A stretch of 64,000 nucleotides of DNA from Corythucha ciliata (GCA_038030265.1 CM075938.1:54243189-54307188); one strand, 5' to 3'; shown: positions 1 through 10,855, numbered from the stretch's first letter. The notes: generated by a model from the letters alone, not told the origin. Translations and numbers: made by a program.

Positions 1-424
1 CTATGAGCATTTTCCTACTTATTTCTAGTTTCATTACTTTTTACGGTATTTGTCTCGTTCTCGGCTCACCGTCGGTGGTTATAGACAAAGTGGATTCGGA
101 AAGAAGACAAAATCCTGTTCCTAAATCCACCAGAAAATGTCGCTTTCGTGGCTATTTCAGCCATGTGAAAGTGAAAAAGTGTAGATTTTTAAAATAACTG
201 ATAAATTTCACATCAGTATTAATCAGCTGCTAGTGCACGCATCGACTACGCTCGTTCTGTGTACCTACTTTAGAACGGTGTCCTGATAGTTGAAGTTTGC
301 AACCCTCTGACTTCATCAATCAAGTTCAAACCCAAAAAATGAAAACAAGCCGAGTAGGTCAGGGTAAATGTCTTTTTCTTAGGGTAATGTGTTCCTCCTA
401 GCATATAATTATGCTACCCTCAAT
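1..424. other. unannotated AT-rich flank
   Basis: No gene or recognisable element seen. A 64-codon open frame begins at base 3, but it has no recognisable domain and no splice context, so I do not call it. Confidence 0.4.
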
Positions 425-1078
425 GCTAGAAGTAATGATTCAATTCACAACGAGCCTCAGAATTTGCGATTAGTCTCAATTTTTGCCGCGAGTTAGCGAT
501 TTTTCTCAATTTTTGCCGTAAATTAGCGCTTTTTGCTAATTGGCTGCAAAGTTGCCTCCGGAAGCCTCGGCTTGCCATTTTCTCAATTTTCTGTGAATTA
601 GCAACTTTTCTCAACTTAACCCACAATTATATCCACACATTAGTGTTTTTCCTCATTTTAGCCGCTAAAATTACAGATTTGTATGCATTTCGATTTCAGC
701 CACGAATAAGAGGTTTCCCCAATTTTCGTCGCGAACTACGTAAAGCTTTTTCTGTAATCCACAGCAAAAATTGAGAGAAATAGCTAATTCGCTAATGAGA
801 TTAACAAAAAGCGCTACTTAGGGGTTAAACTTGGAACAATCCTATTTCGCGGACTTAATTGAAAAAAATAAATACAGCTAAAATTGAAAAAAAATCTGAT
901 AATTTGCGGATAAAGCAGAGAAAAAACGTTCATTCGCGGATTCAAATGAAAAAATCGGCTAATTCACGGCTTTATTAGAGAAAATGCCAATGCACGCCTA
1001 AAATTTAGTAATAACGCTGACTCGGGGCTAAAATTCAGCAAAAGACAATAATCTGCTGCTTCTGAAGGCAACTTCGGG
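425..1078. repeat. copy of the degenerate ~28-bp repeat array (fold-back arrangement)
   Basis: Degenerate units related to GCTAATTCGCGGCTAAAATT plus GAGAAAAA, about 28-30 bp apart. From 425 to about 765 the units run on the minus strand and from about 770 to 1078 on the plus strand, so the copy folds back near 765. The first half is the reverse complement of the segment at 20600-20920 (and 21940-22260), sharing the marker GGCTTCCGGAGGCAACTTTG. The second half is the reverse complement of 19108-19430, unit by unit. The copy ends with the marker TTCTGAAGGCAACTT at about 1058. Confidence 0.8.
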
Positions 1079-1120
1079 CCTAAACCTTAAAAAAAAAAAC
1101 AAAAAAAAAAAACGTTAGTC

Positions 1121-1279
1121 CATCGGTCGCGGTCAGGTTGCTCAGGAGGTTACACTAGTTGGAGGGCAAACGACCCCCTTCACCCTGTCGCCATGACGAC
1201 AACAACTGAGCAGTGGTGATTGAACCAATTGAACTTTGTTTGCCTACCAATCAACCTGACACCCCTGACCGCGACCGAT
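1121..1279. mobile_element. short element with 16-bp terminal inverted repeats (MITE-like)
   Basis: ATCGGTCGCGGTCAGG at 1122-1137 is matched by its exact reverse complement at 1264-1279, enclosing about 125 bp without an ORF. It sits between an A-rich stretch and array-type sequence. No convincing target duplication was seen, so the superfamily is unknown. Confidence 0.45.
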
Positions 1280-1365
1280 AGCTAAAAGTTGAAAAACAAA
1301 AATAGCGGCCAATATTGAGAAAAATCACTAATTTATCAGCGCGGCTGAAATTGGACTGAGGACTG

Positions 1366-1492
1366 GGATCCGACAGAGAGTTTGGGGGGGGGGGCAGGCA
1401 TCGGAACTGGGGTAGATAAAATTATCATAAATCTCCGACCCTTCGGGCTCAGCCCGATCGCCCACCCCCTGTATCCGCCCCTGGGCTGAGAG
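1366..1492. repeat. dispersed GC-rich repeat, inverted partner at 13385-13479
   Basis: The block reading GGATCCGACAGAG, a G run, GGCATCGG, then CCCTTCGGGCTCAGCCCG and CCCCTGTATCCGCCCCTGG recurs in reverse complement at 13385-13479. The copies differ by an insertion of about 30 bp near 1400-1435. It is probably the end of a dispersed non-autonomous element. Confidence 0.7.
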
Positions 1493-1860
1493 TTATGTCC
1501 AATACCTCTTGTCTATTCCGCACCATGAATGTAGAGGCTCCCTCCCGACATTTTCCATGACCATACCCAATCTTGCCAGATCTTCCATCAGTTCCTCTCC
1601 AGGCCGGTTAGTGTTAGAGGAACCCCACGCTAGAGGTGGTGAGCATTAGCATCACCTCCTACAACCAAAAGGCTTCCCATTGCGCTACAATAATCCCTCA
1701 GCCGTTCCAGGCCAACACGACATTCTTTTTCCCTCCACCTGGCAACGTCCCACATATGCTCTGCATTGCTCTGAGGCACTTTCTCTCTGCATATAACGGG
1801 CTCTGGTTCTCCACTTATTCCGAAGTATGTCCTAAATTGAGGGCTGATGCATTTATTCAC
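1480..1860 (-). pseudogene. R1-type non-LTR retroposon, C-terminal half of the endonuclease (fragment)
   Basis: Read on the minus strand, this gives the second half of an apurinic-type endonuclease. It shows a VVGGDANAHH motif, then after a one-base shift AWGSSNTNRPGEEL, and after another shift EVLDITLS, which is the usual GDxNAHH ... WGS ... RG ... DLT order of R1/TRAS-like endonucleases. The N-terminal half of the same domain lies at 3941-4183 on the same strand, and the 2 kb between is a different, plus-strand retroposon. No reverse transcriptase of this element remains downstream (below 1480). It is inactive, with frameshifts and truncation. Confidence 0.75.
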
Positions 1861-3945
1861 ACATTCCTTTCGGCCGTGGACCTTGCGGTGCCGCTTCAGA
1901 GTGTCAAAATTCCTGGCTCTCAGAGGAGGAGGAACCCCTGGTTTACCGAAGAACTTCGGCTGAAGAAGCGCCGCTGTGAGGATCTTTCCGCTCTCCGAAA
2001 TTCTTCTTCAACATTCGCCCCGTCAGTTATTGCGCCTCTCCTTCGTTCCGCTCGCAAGGACTTCCGAACAAGCGTACTTGAAGCGAAAAAGGCATATAAC
2101 GATTCCCTGATAATAAATAATACCAGCAATTTCAATAAAACGGTATGGAACGTGGTCAAGGGCGAACTGCCGTAGGGTGCTCGGGGCTCGTCTGCACCTG
2201 TCAGTGGTCTTGATGCCGATGGATTTAACAATTTCTTTATTAATGCGGCCGCCACCGGTGTCGACTCGCTGCCCGATTCTCCTTCTAGCTTCCGCGATTT
2301 CTTGCGCCTGGATTTCAGCGCCTCCTTCTCCCTTAAGAGTGTCTCGGTCGAGGATGTTTTTAGTGCTATCGCCAGTTTGAAGAACTCTACTTCGTACGAC
2401 TACTACTGGTTAAACGTCGATATTGTAAAGTCGTCAGCTGACCTCATTGCAGAACCACTTTCTTCTGTCATCAACAGCTTTTTCGAGACTGGCTCTTTCA
2501 CTGAGTGCCTGAAGATATCTGTTGTGACTCCCGTACCGAAAAAGGGCAACCAAGTTTACAGTGACTTTCGGCCAATCTCTATCATCCCAGTTTTCACTCG
2601 CGTAGTCGAGCGTCTCGTCCTTAATCAGTTACTGGACTTCCTTGAACAGAATAAGATTCTCGCCGAGAATCAGCATGGTTTTAGGAGGGGCCGTTCTACT
2701 TCCATCGCCGCTATTCGTTTGCTGCAATCGGTGATGTGCGGGCTTGAGTCTGGCTCAAAGGTGGGTCTCAGACTTTTCGACCTCTCTCAGGCTTTTGACT
2801 CCATTGACGTCGGGATCCTATCTGAGAAACTTCGTTATTACGGTTTTGATGAGCGTTCCGTCAGTTTTCTACATTCATACCTCGTCGGCTGGCTGCAGTG
2901 CGTGGCGTACGGAGGAGTCAGATCGGACCCTACTCCGGCTCTGGACCTTGGAGTTAGGCAGGGCTCAATCCTCGGTCCCCTCCTATTTCTTCTTTATGTT
3001 AACGATTTATGCTTAGCGTCCTCGTCCCTTCTCTCGTCCGAGATCTTTCTCTACGCCGATGATACGACGGTACTCTGCACGGGTGATTCTGAGGCCGAGC
3101 TTTTTAATGAGCTGGAAGCGGCAACTTCGCTAATAGAATCATGGTGTTTGCTGTTTGGCCAATCGTCTCGTTCTTAACGACAATAAAACTCAAGACTTAG
3201 TTTATGATCTCAAAGGGCCCCATAAGTTTGTCAAGTTCCTAGGTCTCTTCATCGATTCCCGTATGTCCTGGGACAGTCACATCGAACACCTTTCGCCCCA
3301 CCTATCAAGGGCCACCTTCGTGCTTCGCCGCTTGAAAAAGGTCGTGTCAGCTGAGGCGCTGCGACTGGTTTTCTTCGGGCTCTTCTATTCCCGTATGACG
3401 TGCGGTATTCTTGCCTGGGGGAATTCCTCGGGAGCAGTGAAAATCTTCCGCTTCCAAAAGGCCGCTATTCGTGTGCTTTGCGGACTGCATCCACGCCAGT
3501 CGTGCCGTGGGTCGTTCAGGAAGCTGAGTGTGTTGACCTTCCATGGTGCTTACATACTCAGCATTTTGCTCTTTGTGCGGTCACACTTGACCGAGTTTCC
3601 TCTCAACTCTGCCTCTCACAATTACTCGACGCGACGTGCTGACGACCTTTCTGCACCATTTGTCCGCCTAGCTGCTTCTGCCAGGTTGAACCCAAGCTCC
3701 GTGGGCGTGAGTCTTTATAATGCCCTCCCTTCCCACCTCAAGGACCACAGCATCTCACTGGCTAAATTCAAGACTCAGGTTCGCCACCTTATCCTTGATC
3801 TTGAGCCTTACTCGATCGCAGAGTTTGACCTTGCTCTACGCTCCAAATGAGTTGTTTCTCTATTATATTTTGACAATGCCTTATAAATTCATTTATGCTG
3901 GCAATAAAATTAATATTATTATTATTATTATTATTATTATGGCCA
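1850..3945 (+). pseudogene. non-LTR retrotransposon ORF2 (reverse transcriptase), 5' truncated, ends in an (ATT)n tail
   Basis: The linker begins near 1850 and contains RRRNPWFTEEL. A reverse transcriptase follows in the same frame with VPKKG, SDFRPISIIP, HGFRRGRST, FDLSQAFDSI, GVRQGSILGPLLF and LYADDTT (about 2300-3150). An in-frame TAG at 2173-2175 breaks it, and a frameshift near 3155-3177 moves the thumb and C-terminal region (NRLVLNDNKTQ, KFLGLFIDSRMSWDSHI, GILAWG) into another frame, which ends at 3850. The 3' end is an ATT microsatellite at about 3908-3940, as is common for I/Jockey-superclade elements. The endonuclease is missing, so this is a 5'-truncated, dead copy. It is inserted inside the minus-strand R1-type endonuclease. 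Confidence 0.85.
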
Positions 3946-4183
3946 CCGAGACCAAGTCCTTGGTCTCGTATGCTCTTAGCGGTTTCGGCTTGAGGTCTAC
4001 CGCAACTAACACGCATGCCCTAGGCACTCCCTCTCCACCTGTATAAAATAACTCATAATTACCGTTATTTAACCCCCTCCCGTTGTATACATACGGCTCC
4101 TGTATGAGTCCGATGTCGAACCTCTGTCCGCCCAGCATCACCGCCAAGTCGGCTGCAGCGGTCTTGCTATGCTGGGCGTTCAC
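3941..4183 (-). pseudogene. R1-type non-LTR retroposon, N-terminal half of the endonuclease
   Basis: The minus-strand frame opens just after ORF1 with VNAQHSKTAAADLAVML and continues with DIGLIQEPYVYNGRGL and a RACVLVAVDL segment. This is the typical start of R1/TRAS endonucleases (Q.N..HSK.A, IQEPYV). It runs directly into the ATT tail of the inserted plus-strand retroposon at 3941. Its continuation is at 1480-1860. The upstream neighbour on this strand is ORF1 at 4202-5276. Confidence 0.8.
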
Positions 4184-4201
4184 CTGAAAAAAATCTGCAT
4201 T

Positions 4202-5276
4202 CTACTTCCTTGGAGAGTGGAGGAGCTCCTCCTCCAGGACCCTCACAAGTGGCGGCCGCTGCAAACCCCCCGTCGATTCGGTACCTCTCGGTTCCTCTTC
4301 AACCTCCATTTCGCTCTCCCCGTCTGTTTCCTCCCCCAACCAGTTATTGCGGAGCACCCAGAACTTGACCCTGGTCAAATCCACCCCCAAATGACCCACT
4401 TTTTTTACCCTGGCGGCATCTTCCTTTGGCACTTCGATAGTGACCACCGTTTTATTACCCATCGCGTTCGCGTCTTAGCCCACCAACTTCCATTCCTCGA
4501 ACTTCGGTTCGATGTCCGGGTTGACCGACTCCATACATGGTACGAACTTCTCTCTGGTCAGCTCGTAACCGGTTAGGATTCCCTGGATCCTCTTCGGGAT
4601 TGGGAGCTCCGATAACCGGTAAACTTTCCAACCCTTCTCTTCAGCCTGCCCCCGCAATATTCCTAATAACTCATTTGCGTAGTCCTTGCTTCCGCATTTC
4701 ATTACGTAGAGTTTACTATCCTGGACCAGTCTCGAATCCACAAACCTTATTTTCTTTTTGGAAGCCATATCCGTCCTAGAAACAAACCTCCTAGCCAGGA
4801 CTGCCTTCTCATTACTGAAGGCCTTCCCGTCTGCCTTAACCATAACGACCTTTGAGCTCGTTGAGCATTTGGCTCTTTTGCCATAATCCTTTTTCCCTTC
4901 TTCCCCCTCTTCCACCCATTTGGTTCTCTTGAGGGGGGCCGCCGCTCTCACTCGGAGGAGTTTCTTTCTCTTTGAGAGGAGCTCTTCTCGTTTCTCCTCA
5001 AACCTCCCCTTAAAACCCGTGAGCGGCCGTCTGGCTGCCTCTTCTACTTGCCTTCGACGACTGTTACAGCCACAGCTGACTTCGTATAAATTTTAAAAAA
5101 TTCCTCCTTCCAAGTTCTGACAAGTCCCCGTTACGCATCGAGGTATTGGCGAAGGGGGCGGACACCTCTGGCCCCATATCGGAGGGGGCCGAAGAACTTG
5201 AAGATGTAAAAATGAATTGTTCGTATGAATTGTTTGTAGTTGGTCGTATTAGCTTCCACAAGATGTTTATTCTCAA
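4202..5276 (-). pseudogene. R1-type non-LTR retroposon ORF1 (gag-like), broken
   Basis: Two open pieces lie in one frame on the minus strand, 4951-4475 and 4462-4202, separated only by a TAA stop. The frame is also open above 4951, through a Lys/Arg/Glu-rich stretch (FEEKREELL) to about 5090. A further piece in another frame (5276-5064, Ser-rich, ending GRRNFLKFIRSQLWL) probably holds the N-terminus after a frameshift. The protein is basic and charged, with YVMKCGSKDYANELL in the middle. No zinc knuckle is visible, which is unusual for an R1-clade ORF1. Assignment rests mainly on its position just upstream of the endonuclease start at 4183. Confidence 0.6.
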
Positions 5277-5279
5277 GCC

Positions 5280-6425
5280 CCTTTTCCAAAAACTGTCAAA
5301 TTGACAGTTTTTAACGCTGAAAATGACAGTGTCTATAGGGCGATATTGGCAGCGTTTCGAGCACGAAATTTACAGTTTCCAGAACGAAATTGACAGTTTT
5401 GAACGACGATATTGATAGTTTCTAGGTAGGTTTGGGATATTTGTTATGTCGGAGGAAATTGAGATTCCTAGTCAAAATTGTCAGTTCCTGAGGCAACATT
5501 GACAGTATTGTACTGTCAGTATTGACAATCACAGTTTTGAATGTTGAAATTGACTGTAATCCAACGGGGCTTTTCGTCCAACTACCGTAACGTGTCGTGG
5601 ACGAGGGCGAGAGAACACACGTTACTTTTTTACACGTGATTTATCAGTTTTACTGAAATTGACAGTATCTAGGGTAAAATTGGCAAATTCGAGGACGAAA
5701 TAAACAGTTTCCAGGATGAAATTCACGGTTTGAAGTACAAAATTGATAGTTTCCAGGATGAAATTGTTAGATTTGAACATTTACTTTACATTGACAGTTT
5801 TGAACGACGAAATTGACAGTTTCTAGTTCTCGACTGTCTCCGGTGAAGGGGCTTAGAAACTGTCAGTTCCCGAAATCCCTTGACGCAGTTTCTAGGAAGA
5901 AATTGGCAGATTCGAGGACGAAATTGTCAGTTTGTTGGGCGAAATAGGCAGTTTTAGAATGATATCGGTATAATTGACCTTCATAGGACAAAATTGACAG
6001 TGTTAGATCGATGCTGATTGTTTCAACTAGAAATTTACAGTCCCCAGGACGAAATTGACAGTTTTTGAGACAACATTGACAGTTATTTATGACAAAATAG
6101 ACAGTTCCTCGGGTGAAATTGACAGTTCCCTGGCCGAAATTGACAGTTTACGGGACAGAATTGTTTTGAGAGTTTTAAGAACTCGACTGTTTCAGGTGAA
6201 GGGGCCCAAAAACCTCATGTTGTGAACCCGAATGGTCTGCTGCTGAATCTCGAAATCAAGTTTTGTGATCTTCTGTTATGTAGGAGGAAATTGACAGATT
6301 CCAAGTCAAGACTCTCAGTTTCTGGGGCGAAATTGAGAATTTTTTAAAGACGAAATTATCAGTTTTAAGGACGAAATTGACAGCTCGACCGAAACTGACA
6401 GTTGCCGATGGAGGAATTAAGAAAA
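5280..6425. repeat. degenerate short-period repeat, family 2 (AAATTGACAGTTT)
   Basis: About 1.1 kb is built from diverged units of roughly 20-28 bp around AAATTGACAGTTT, followed by variants of CTAGGACG. There are dozens of units, almost all on the plus strand. The array starts with an inverted pair (AAAACTGTCAAATTGACAGTTTT at about 5288, of which the core is self-complementary). No ORF or RNA gene was seen in it. Confidence 0.8.
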
Positions 6426-6479
6426 TCCATGCGGTCTGAAACCCGAGTTTGCAATTTTTAGTGCCTGACTTGTCGTTTT

Positions 6480-7215
6480 GGTGATAGTTAGGGTACGAAT
6501 TGTCAGTTCAGGCATTTTTAAGGCACGAATGGTTAATTCGGCCATTATTGCAACGCGAGTGGTCGTTTTTCAAGACTCAAATCTGTCAGTATAGCCATTG
6601 CTGGGGAGGGGGACATGAATTGTCAATACGACCAGCAGCCCGTTTTAGGGCTTGTCCAGCCTGTTCTACCACTTTCAAGGGCCGAATTGTCGTTGTCCCT
6701 GACGCTTTCCAAAGAGCGCGAATGACCAGTTTGACCATTTCTCTTTTGGCCATTTTCAAGGCGCGAATTGTCATTTTAGCCATTTTTAGGGCGTGAATAG
6801 TTCGTTTGCCTATTTCCAGGGGACGAATCGTCCGTAAAGTCAATTTTAGAGTGCGCACGGTTAGTTTAGCAATTTATAAGGCATGAATCGCTAGATTCAC
6901 CATTTTTCGAATTTTTGCGAGTGCCGAGTTTTTGGCGCAGTGAAATTGCTTTTTTAGGTTCATCCAGCAGCAAGTCACATTAGGTATTTTAACGGCTTGA
7001 ATCGTCAGTTAAAGCATTAAGACGCAAACTATTAGTTCTGCTATTTTCGGGGCTCAAATCGTCTGTGTTTTTAGCCATTTTCTAGGCGTGGTGGCTCAGT
7101 TTAGGGCAGGATTTGTCTATTTAGGGATTTGCGGAACGTGAATTGTTAGTTTACCCATTTTTAGAGCGCGTTACGACAGCTTGGCCACTTTTAGAGCGGG
7201 AATCGCTAGTTGTAG
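6480..7215. repeat. degenerate short-period repeat, family 3 (GCGAATTGTCAGTTTGGCC)
   Basis: Diverged units of about 30 bp with the pattern GGGCGCGAAT, TGTCAGTTT, GGCCATTTTTA. The same family returns at 10136-10855. The 98- and 90-codon frames in this stretch are products of the repeat and contain short periodic protein patterns, so they are not called as genes. Confidence 0.8.
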
Positions 7216-7489
7216 CTCGTGAATGGAAGATTTAGCCAGTTTCATAGTGGGATCCATGTGCCAATTGACCGATATCATTTTCTCTCAAATCGGGCATTCA
7301 TGCAAGTTCCCCATTGCTCAGGGTGGACTCCTACTAGTCTTTGGCATGTGTCCTTTCTAATTCCAACAGCCACTTTATTGCGTTGTCGTCGTATATCCTT
7401 TCATCTCGTCTTTTGCTTACCTTCAATCCCAGTACCCTTGCAGCAGCTTTTGCGAGCCTCTGCCTGCAGGCGCGCCTGAGCGTTCGTTA
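7216..7489. other. unassigned spacer
   Basis: Between the family 3 repeat and an RT fragment. An 86-codon frame is present but shows no recognisable features. Confidence 0.3.
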
Positions 7490-7715
7490 ACGCCCACATG
7501 CGGAATTTTGTTCAATCTCAAATCCCTGGCCACCCCTACCTGTATGGAACTCGGAAGTTCAGGTGTGGATTGTGTTGTAATTAGATGGTTCAAATCGTAT
7601 CTATCTGGTAGGTCCCAGTATGTGGAGTAGAACGATTCTACGAGCAGGGAAAATCCAGTACAGTTTGGCGTTCCACAAGGTTCGGTATTAGGTCCGATTT
7701 TAGGGCCACCGAAGA
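7490..7715 (+). pseudogene. small non-LTR reverse transcriptase fragment
   Basis: One plus-strand frame reads VIRWFKSYLSGRSQYVE, a TAG stop, and then FGVPQGSVLGPIL. This is the palm-region block WF.SYL..R.Q.V followed by GVPQGSVLGP of Jockey/CR1-type reverse transcriptases. Only about 75 codons remain. The fragment stops before the catalytic YADD box. Confidence 0.8.
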
Positions 7716-7814
7716 AACCGTGCTTCGGCCAGACGCTTGTACCCCAAAAAGGTTGAACCATAATAAGTTCTAACCACAAAAAGCACTAGACAAAGGAGTC
7801 GTTCAATTGGTAGC

Positions 7815-8072
7815 AACATTGTTTTGATTCAATTCCTGTTGCATTAGCTGCCAAACAACTTTGGATTTATTAGCCGCTGTTTGCACAAGGCGGGAAATAA
7901 GGCGGTAAGGCACCTTCGCAAGGGCCAATCTCCTTGCGATAGTTCCTACGCGTGGCGTTGTAGAAAACCTTGAACTTGTTGTCGCCTGTCCGAAGGTAAA
8001 GCTCACAAAGAAAGGCAGCCAGGTCCGAAATGTACCAAAGCTCCGCCTCAGGAACGCTTACGCGCCGCATTC
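7815..8072 (-). pseudogene. non-LTR retroposon linker fragment (upstream of RT)
   Basis: The minus strand gives KFKVFYNATRRNYRKEIG and then, after a frameshift, NKSKVVWQLMQQELNQN. This matches the linker before the RT in CR1/Jockey-type ORF2 proteins (Y...R.NYRKEI ... NKSK..W..IN.E). It is opposite in orientation to the RT fragment at 7490-7715, so they are either from different copies or separated by an inversion. Confidence 0.6.
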
Positions 8073-8094
8073 TTTCGTCGTCAATTCAAATCGT

Positions 8095-8355
8095 CATCAC
8101 TGATGACCTCCCAGCATATTCTACTGGTCATTAGTGGACCAAATCTTGTCAAAAACGACGATTTTGCCCCTATTTTTCAAGCTCGATACTAAAGTCGGTA
8201 TTTTCTGTTTTTTTCCTATTAGGATAATACATATAATATGCAAGGAGCTCGGCTTCTTTAAGAATTTATTTCCTTGACGAGCGACGAAGAGCTCCTAGCA
8301 TATTCTATTCTCCTGGTCATTAGAGAACCAAGTCTAGTCAAAAAAGACGATTTTA
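8095..8355. repeat. dispersed module with CTCCCAGCATATTCTATTCTC
   Basis: It contains the block ACCTCCCAGCATATTCTACT, then GGTCATTAG, then AATCTTGTCAAAA.CGACGATTTT, and ends with the near-inverse AATATGCAAGGAGCTCGG. A second partial copy begins at about 8278. Further copies occur at 9530-10135 and 10855-10990. The opposed ends suggest a short element with inverted termini. Confidence 0.6.
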
Positions 8356-8518
8356 TTAAGTTTTAGAGTGAAAAATAAAGAAACGGGCTATTTAGTTTTT
8401 ATTTTAACACAATTGTATCAAGTTCAAAAAGCAGGTGGGATAAAAACAATTAACCAATCGGGTGAAGCCCCGTTTGGTTAATTAAGACGATACATATTTT
8501 GATGTTCTACTTCAACAC
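8356..8518 (-). repeat. Copia 3' LTR, partial
   Basis: On the minus strand the LTR opens with TGTTGAAGTAG at 8518, directly after the purine tract GATGAGGGAGAG (8530-8519). The TGTTG start is typical of Copia LTRs. The polyprotein frame runs a short way into it and stops at a TAA. The distal LTR end was not resolved. Confidence 0.6.
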
Positions 8519-9483
8519 TCTCCCTCATCGAAGAGATGTTCGTCATTCCGATTTTGCTTGACAAGGCCATCAACCTAGGCTTTGTTAATGGCTTCGTTAG
8601 AACGTCAGCGAGTTAGTGACTTGAGCTGATAGGTTTCACGTCTAAAATTCCTTCTTGAACCAGCTCATTCACATAGAAATGTCTAGTTCTTATATGTTTT
8701 GTTCGCTTGTGAAACTCTGGATTTTTAGACAGTTTGAGAGCAGCTTCGTTGTCGATAAAAATTGTTGGAGTCTTTTCGATTCTGTTTCAATTCTTCTATG
8801 AGTCCGCTTGCCCAAACGACTTCTCGAGCAGCCTCACTCGCAGCTACTAGCTCGGCTTCTGTAGTTGAAAGAGCAACACTTGATTGTCTCTGGCTCATCC
8901 ATGATTTAGGTCCATTTGCATGAATGCACAGAATTCCTGTGGTTGAACGTCCTGTCTCGACGTCTCCAGCGAGATCTGCGTCACTGAATCTTTCGAGAGT
9001 ATAATCTCCTGGTCTGAATACAATTCCGGAGTCCTCAGTACCTTTGAGATACCTGAAAATTCGTTTTAATTTTATAACGTATTCCGATGTTGAATTTTCT
9101 AACTTCCGAAACATCACGCCAACTGCGTGTGCTATATCTGGTCTGGTTGAAACCATTAAGTACATAAGTCCACCGACGGCTTGAAGGAAAGGAAAATTCG
9201 TGGTTTTTTCTCTCCCTAGTTCAGTAGTTTCTTGTCCACTGATTATTGGTGTTGAAATCGGTTTGCATTAGGCCATGCCAAACCTCTCTAGTAGACGCCT
9301 AGTGTAATTCTTTTGATGAATTTTTATGATACCACCTGAATCCTGCTGAATTTCTAGTCCGAGAAAGTAATTCAATGGTTTGAAAGTTATCTTGAACTCC
9401 GTATGCATCGCTCTCAAAAAATCATCTAGGAGAGTTTGGCTAGTCGAAGTTACAAGGCCGTCGTCTACATAAAGAGCCGCCAT
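8519..9483 (-). pseudogene. Copia retrotransposon polyprotein, 3' part (RT C-terminus and RNase H)
   Basis: The minus-strand reading begins with AALYVDDGLV, the catalytic YVDD of Copia RT. It continues with YFLGLEIQQDSG and FGMA, then CKPISTP and STRPDIAHAVG. RNase H follows with RFSDADLAGD, STTGILC and ALSTTEAELVAASEAARE, then TPTIFIDNEAALKLSKNP and RTKHIRTRHFYVNE. It is broken by an in-frame TAA at 9268-9270 (just before CKPISTP), by a frameshift near 8765, and by a TAA close to the C-terminus. Everything upstream (gag, protease, integrase, N-terminal RT) is missing. It is a dead 5'-truncated copy. Confidence 0.9.
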
Positions 9484-10135
9484 TTTAATGAAAACACAGG
9501 GATCTGCAGAGCTCTATCGTCGTGTATCGAAGTGTAATGTGTCGATGTTCTGTTTTCCGTATTAGGACAATATAATGTGCCAGGAGTTCGGCACATTCTA
9601 CTGAGCATTGAGGGACCAAATCTTGTCAAAATCGCCGAATTTTCCCCTTTTTCAAGTGTAATGTGTCGATGCTCTGTTTTCCGTATTAGGAGAATATAAT
9701 GTGCCAGGAGTTCGGCACCAAAAAACATTTTTCTACGTGATTTGGTGTACTAAATGTGCATAGAACTCCCCACGTCATAATAAAACCTTCAAAATGGGCT
9801 CAAATTGCTCTCGAGAGTAACGTCGGCCACCCCAAAAACATTCTCCTCTCCCAACACAATTGGCATTCTCGAACGTATGACCACTTTTCGGCAAAAAGTC
9901 CTCCGGTGACGAGCTCCCAGCACATTCTGTTCTCCTGGTAACGATAATTTTGCCCCTTTTTTTCAACTGTAAAGCGGCGATTTTTCATTTTTCGGATTAG
10001 CAGAACATAATGCGCTATGAGCTCGGGTTCGGTCAAAAATTATTTTGTCGGCGAGCTCCCAGCATATTCTATTCTCCTGGTCGTTGGGGAACAAATCTGG
10101 TCACGACGACAATTTTGCCCCCTTTTTTCCAGCCT
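9484..10135. repeat. dispersed module copies (same family as 8095-8355)
   Basis: Several overlapping copies carry ATAATGTGCCAGGAGTTCGGCAC (first 20 bases conserved), GAGCTCCCAGCACATTCTGTTCTC and AATCTTGTCAAAA.CG. The repeated pair AAGTGTAATGTGTCGATG at about 9527 and 9655 shows an internal tandem duplication of about 128 bp. Small frames here are shadows of the repeat. Confidence 0.6.
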
Positions 10136-10855
10136 AATGCGGAACGAATCGTCAGTTCTAGTCATTTTCAGGGCACGAATGTTCAGCTTGGCCATTTTCG
10201 AATTTTGACGCGCAATAAAATGGTCAACTTTGCCATTTTCAGGACATTAATCATCCGTTTTTAGGGCTTTTCAACCATTAATGGGCTGCTATAAAGTCGG
10301 TTTTACTAATTTCAAGGGCGTGAATAGCCAGTTTGGCTATTATTACGGCGCAAACTGTCGGTATTATGGTCATTTCTAAGGTGTGAATAGTCATTATGAT
10401 ATTTTCAGTGCTCGAATCATCAGTTTTACCAGTCGAAATGGTCAGTTTTACTGTTTTTAGAGCGAGAAATTTATAGTTTTTTTTTAAGCGCTAATGGTCA
10501 GTTTGACCAATTTAGGGACAGGAATCGTTTGTTTAGGCATTTTAAACGCGCGAATCGTCAGTTAAGCTATTTTAGGGCGCTTAGAGTCAGTTTTGACGAT
10601 TTTATGGCTTGGATTGTCAGTTTGGCCAATTTTAGGGCGAAATTTGAGGTTTGATGCGAGGTTTGACATTTTCAGGGCTTGAATCGTCAGTTTTGCTATG
10701 TTAGTCCCCTATTAGTCCCTTCTAGCCAATTGGGCACGAATGGTTATTTTGACCATTCTTGGCGCGCAAATGGTCTATTTTGCGTCATTCAGGGCGGGAA
10801 TAATCTGTTAAGGCCTAGAGTCATTTAGTTGTGCTATTTTTAGGGTGAGTGAAGT
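10136..10855. repeat. degenerate short-period repeat, family 3, second array
   Basis: Units of about 30 bp with CGAATCGTCAGTTTTGCCATTTT variants, in the same family and orientation as 6480-7215. It ends by running into another copy of the CTCCCAGCATATTC module at 10855-10990. Confidence 0.8.

Noticed and set aside
425..1078. CRISPR-like array
   Set aside because: Units are degenerate, without constant repeats and unique spacers, in both orientations and in a eukaryotic genome.
1630..1860. Treating the 1636-2175 plus frame as coding from its first codon
   Set aside because: Its first ~70 codons are antisense to the R1-type endonuclease; real plus-strand retroposon homology starts near 1850.
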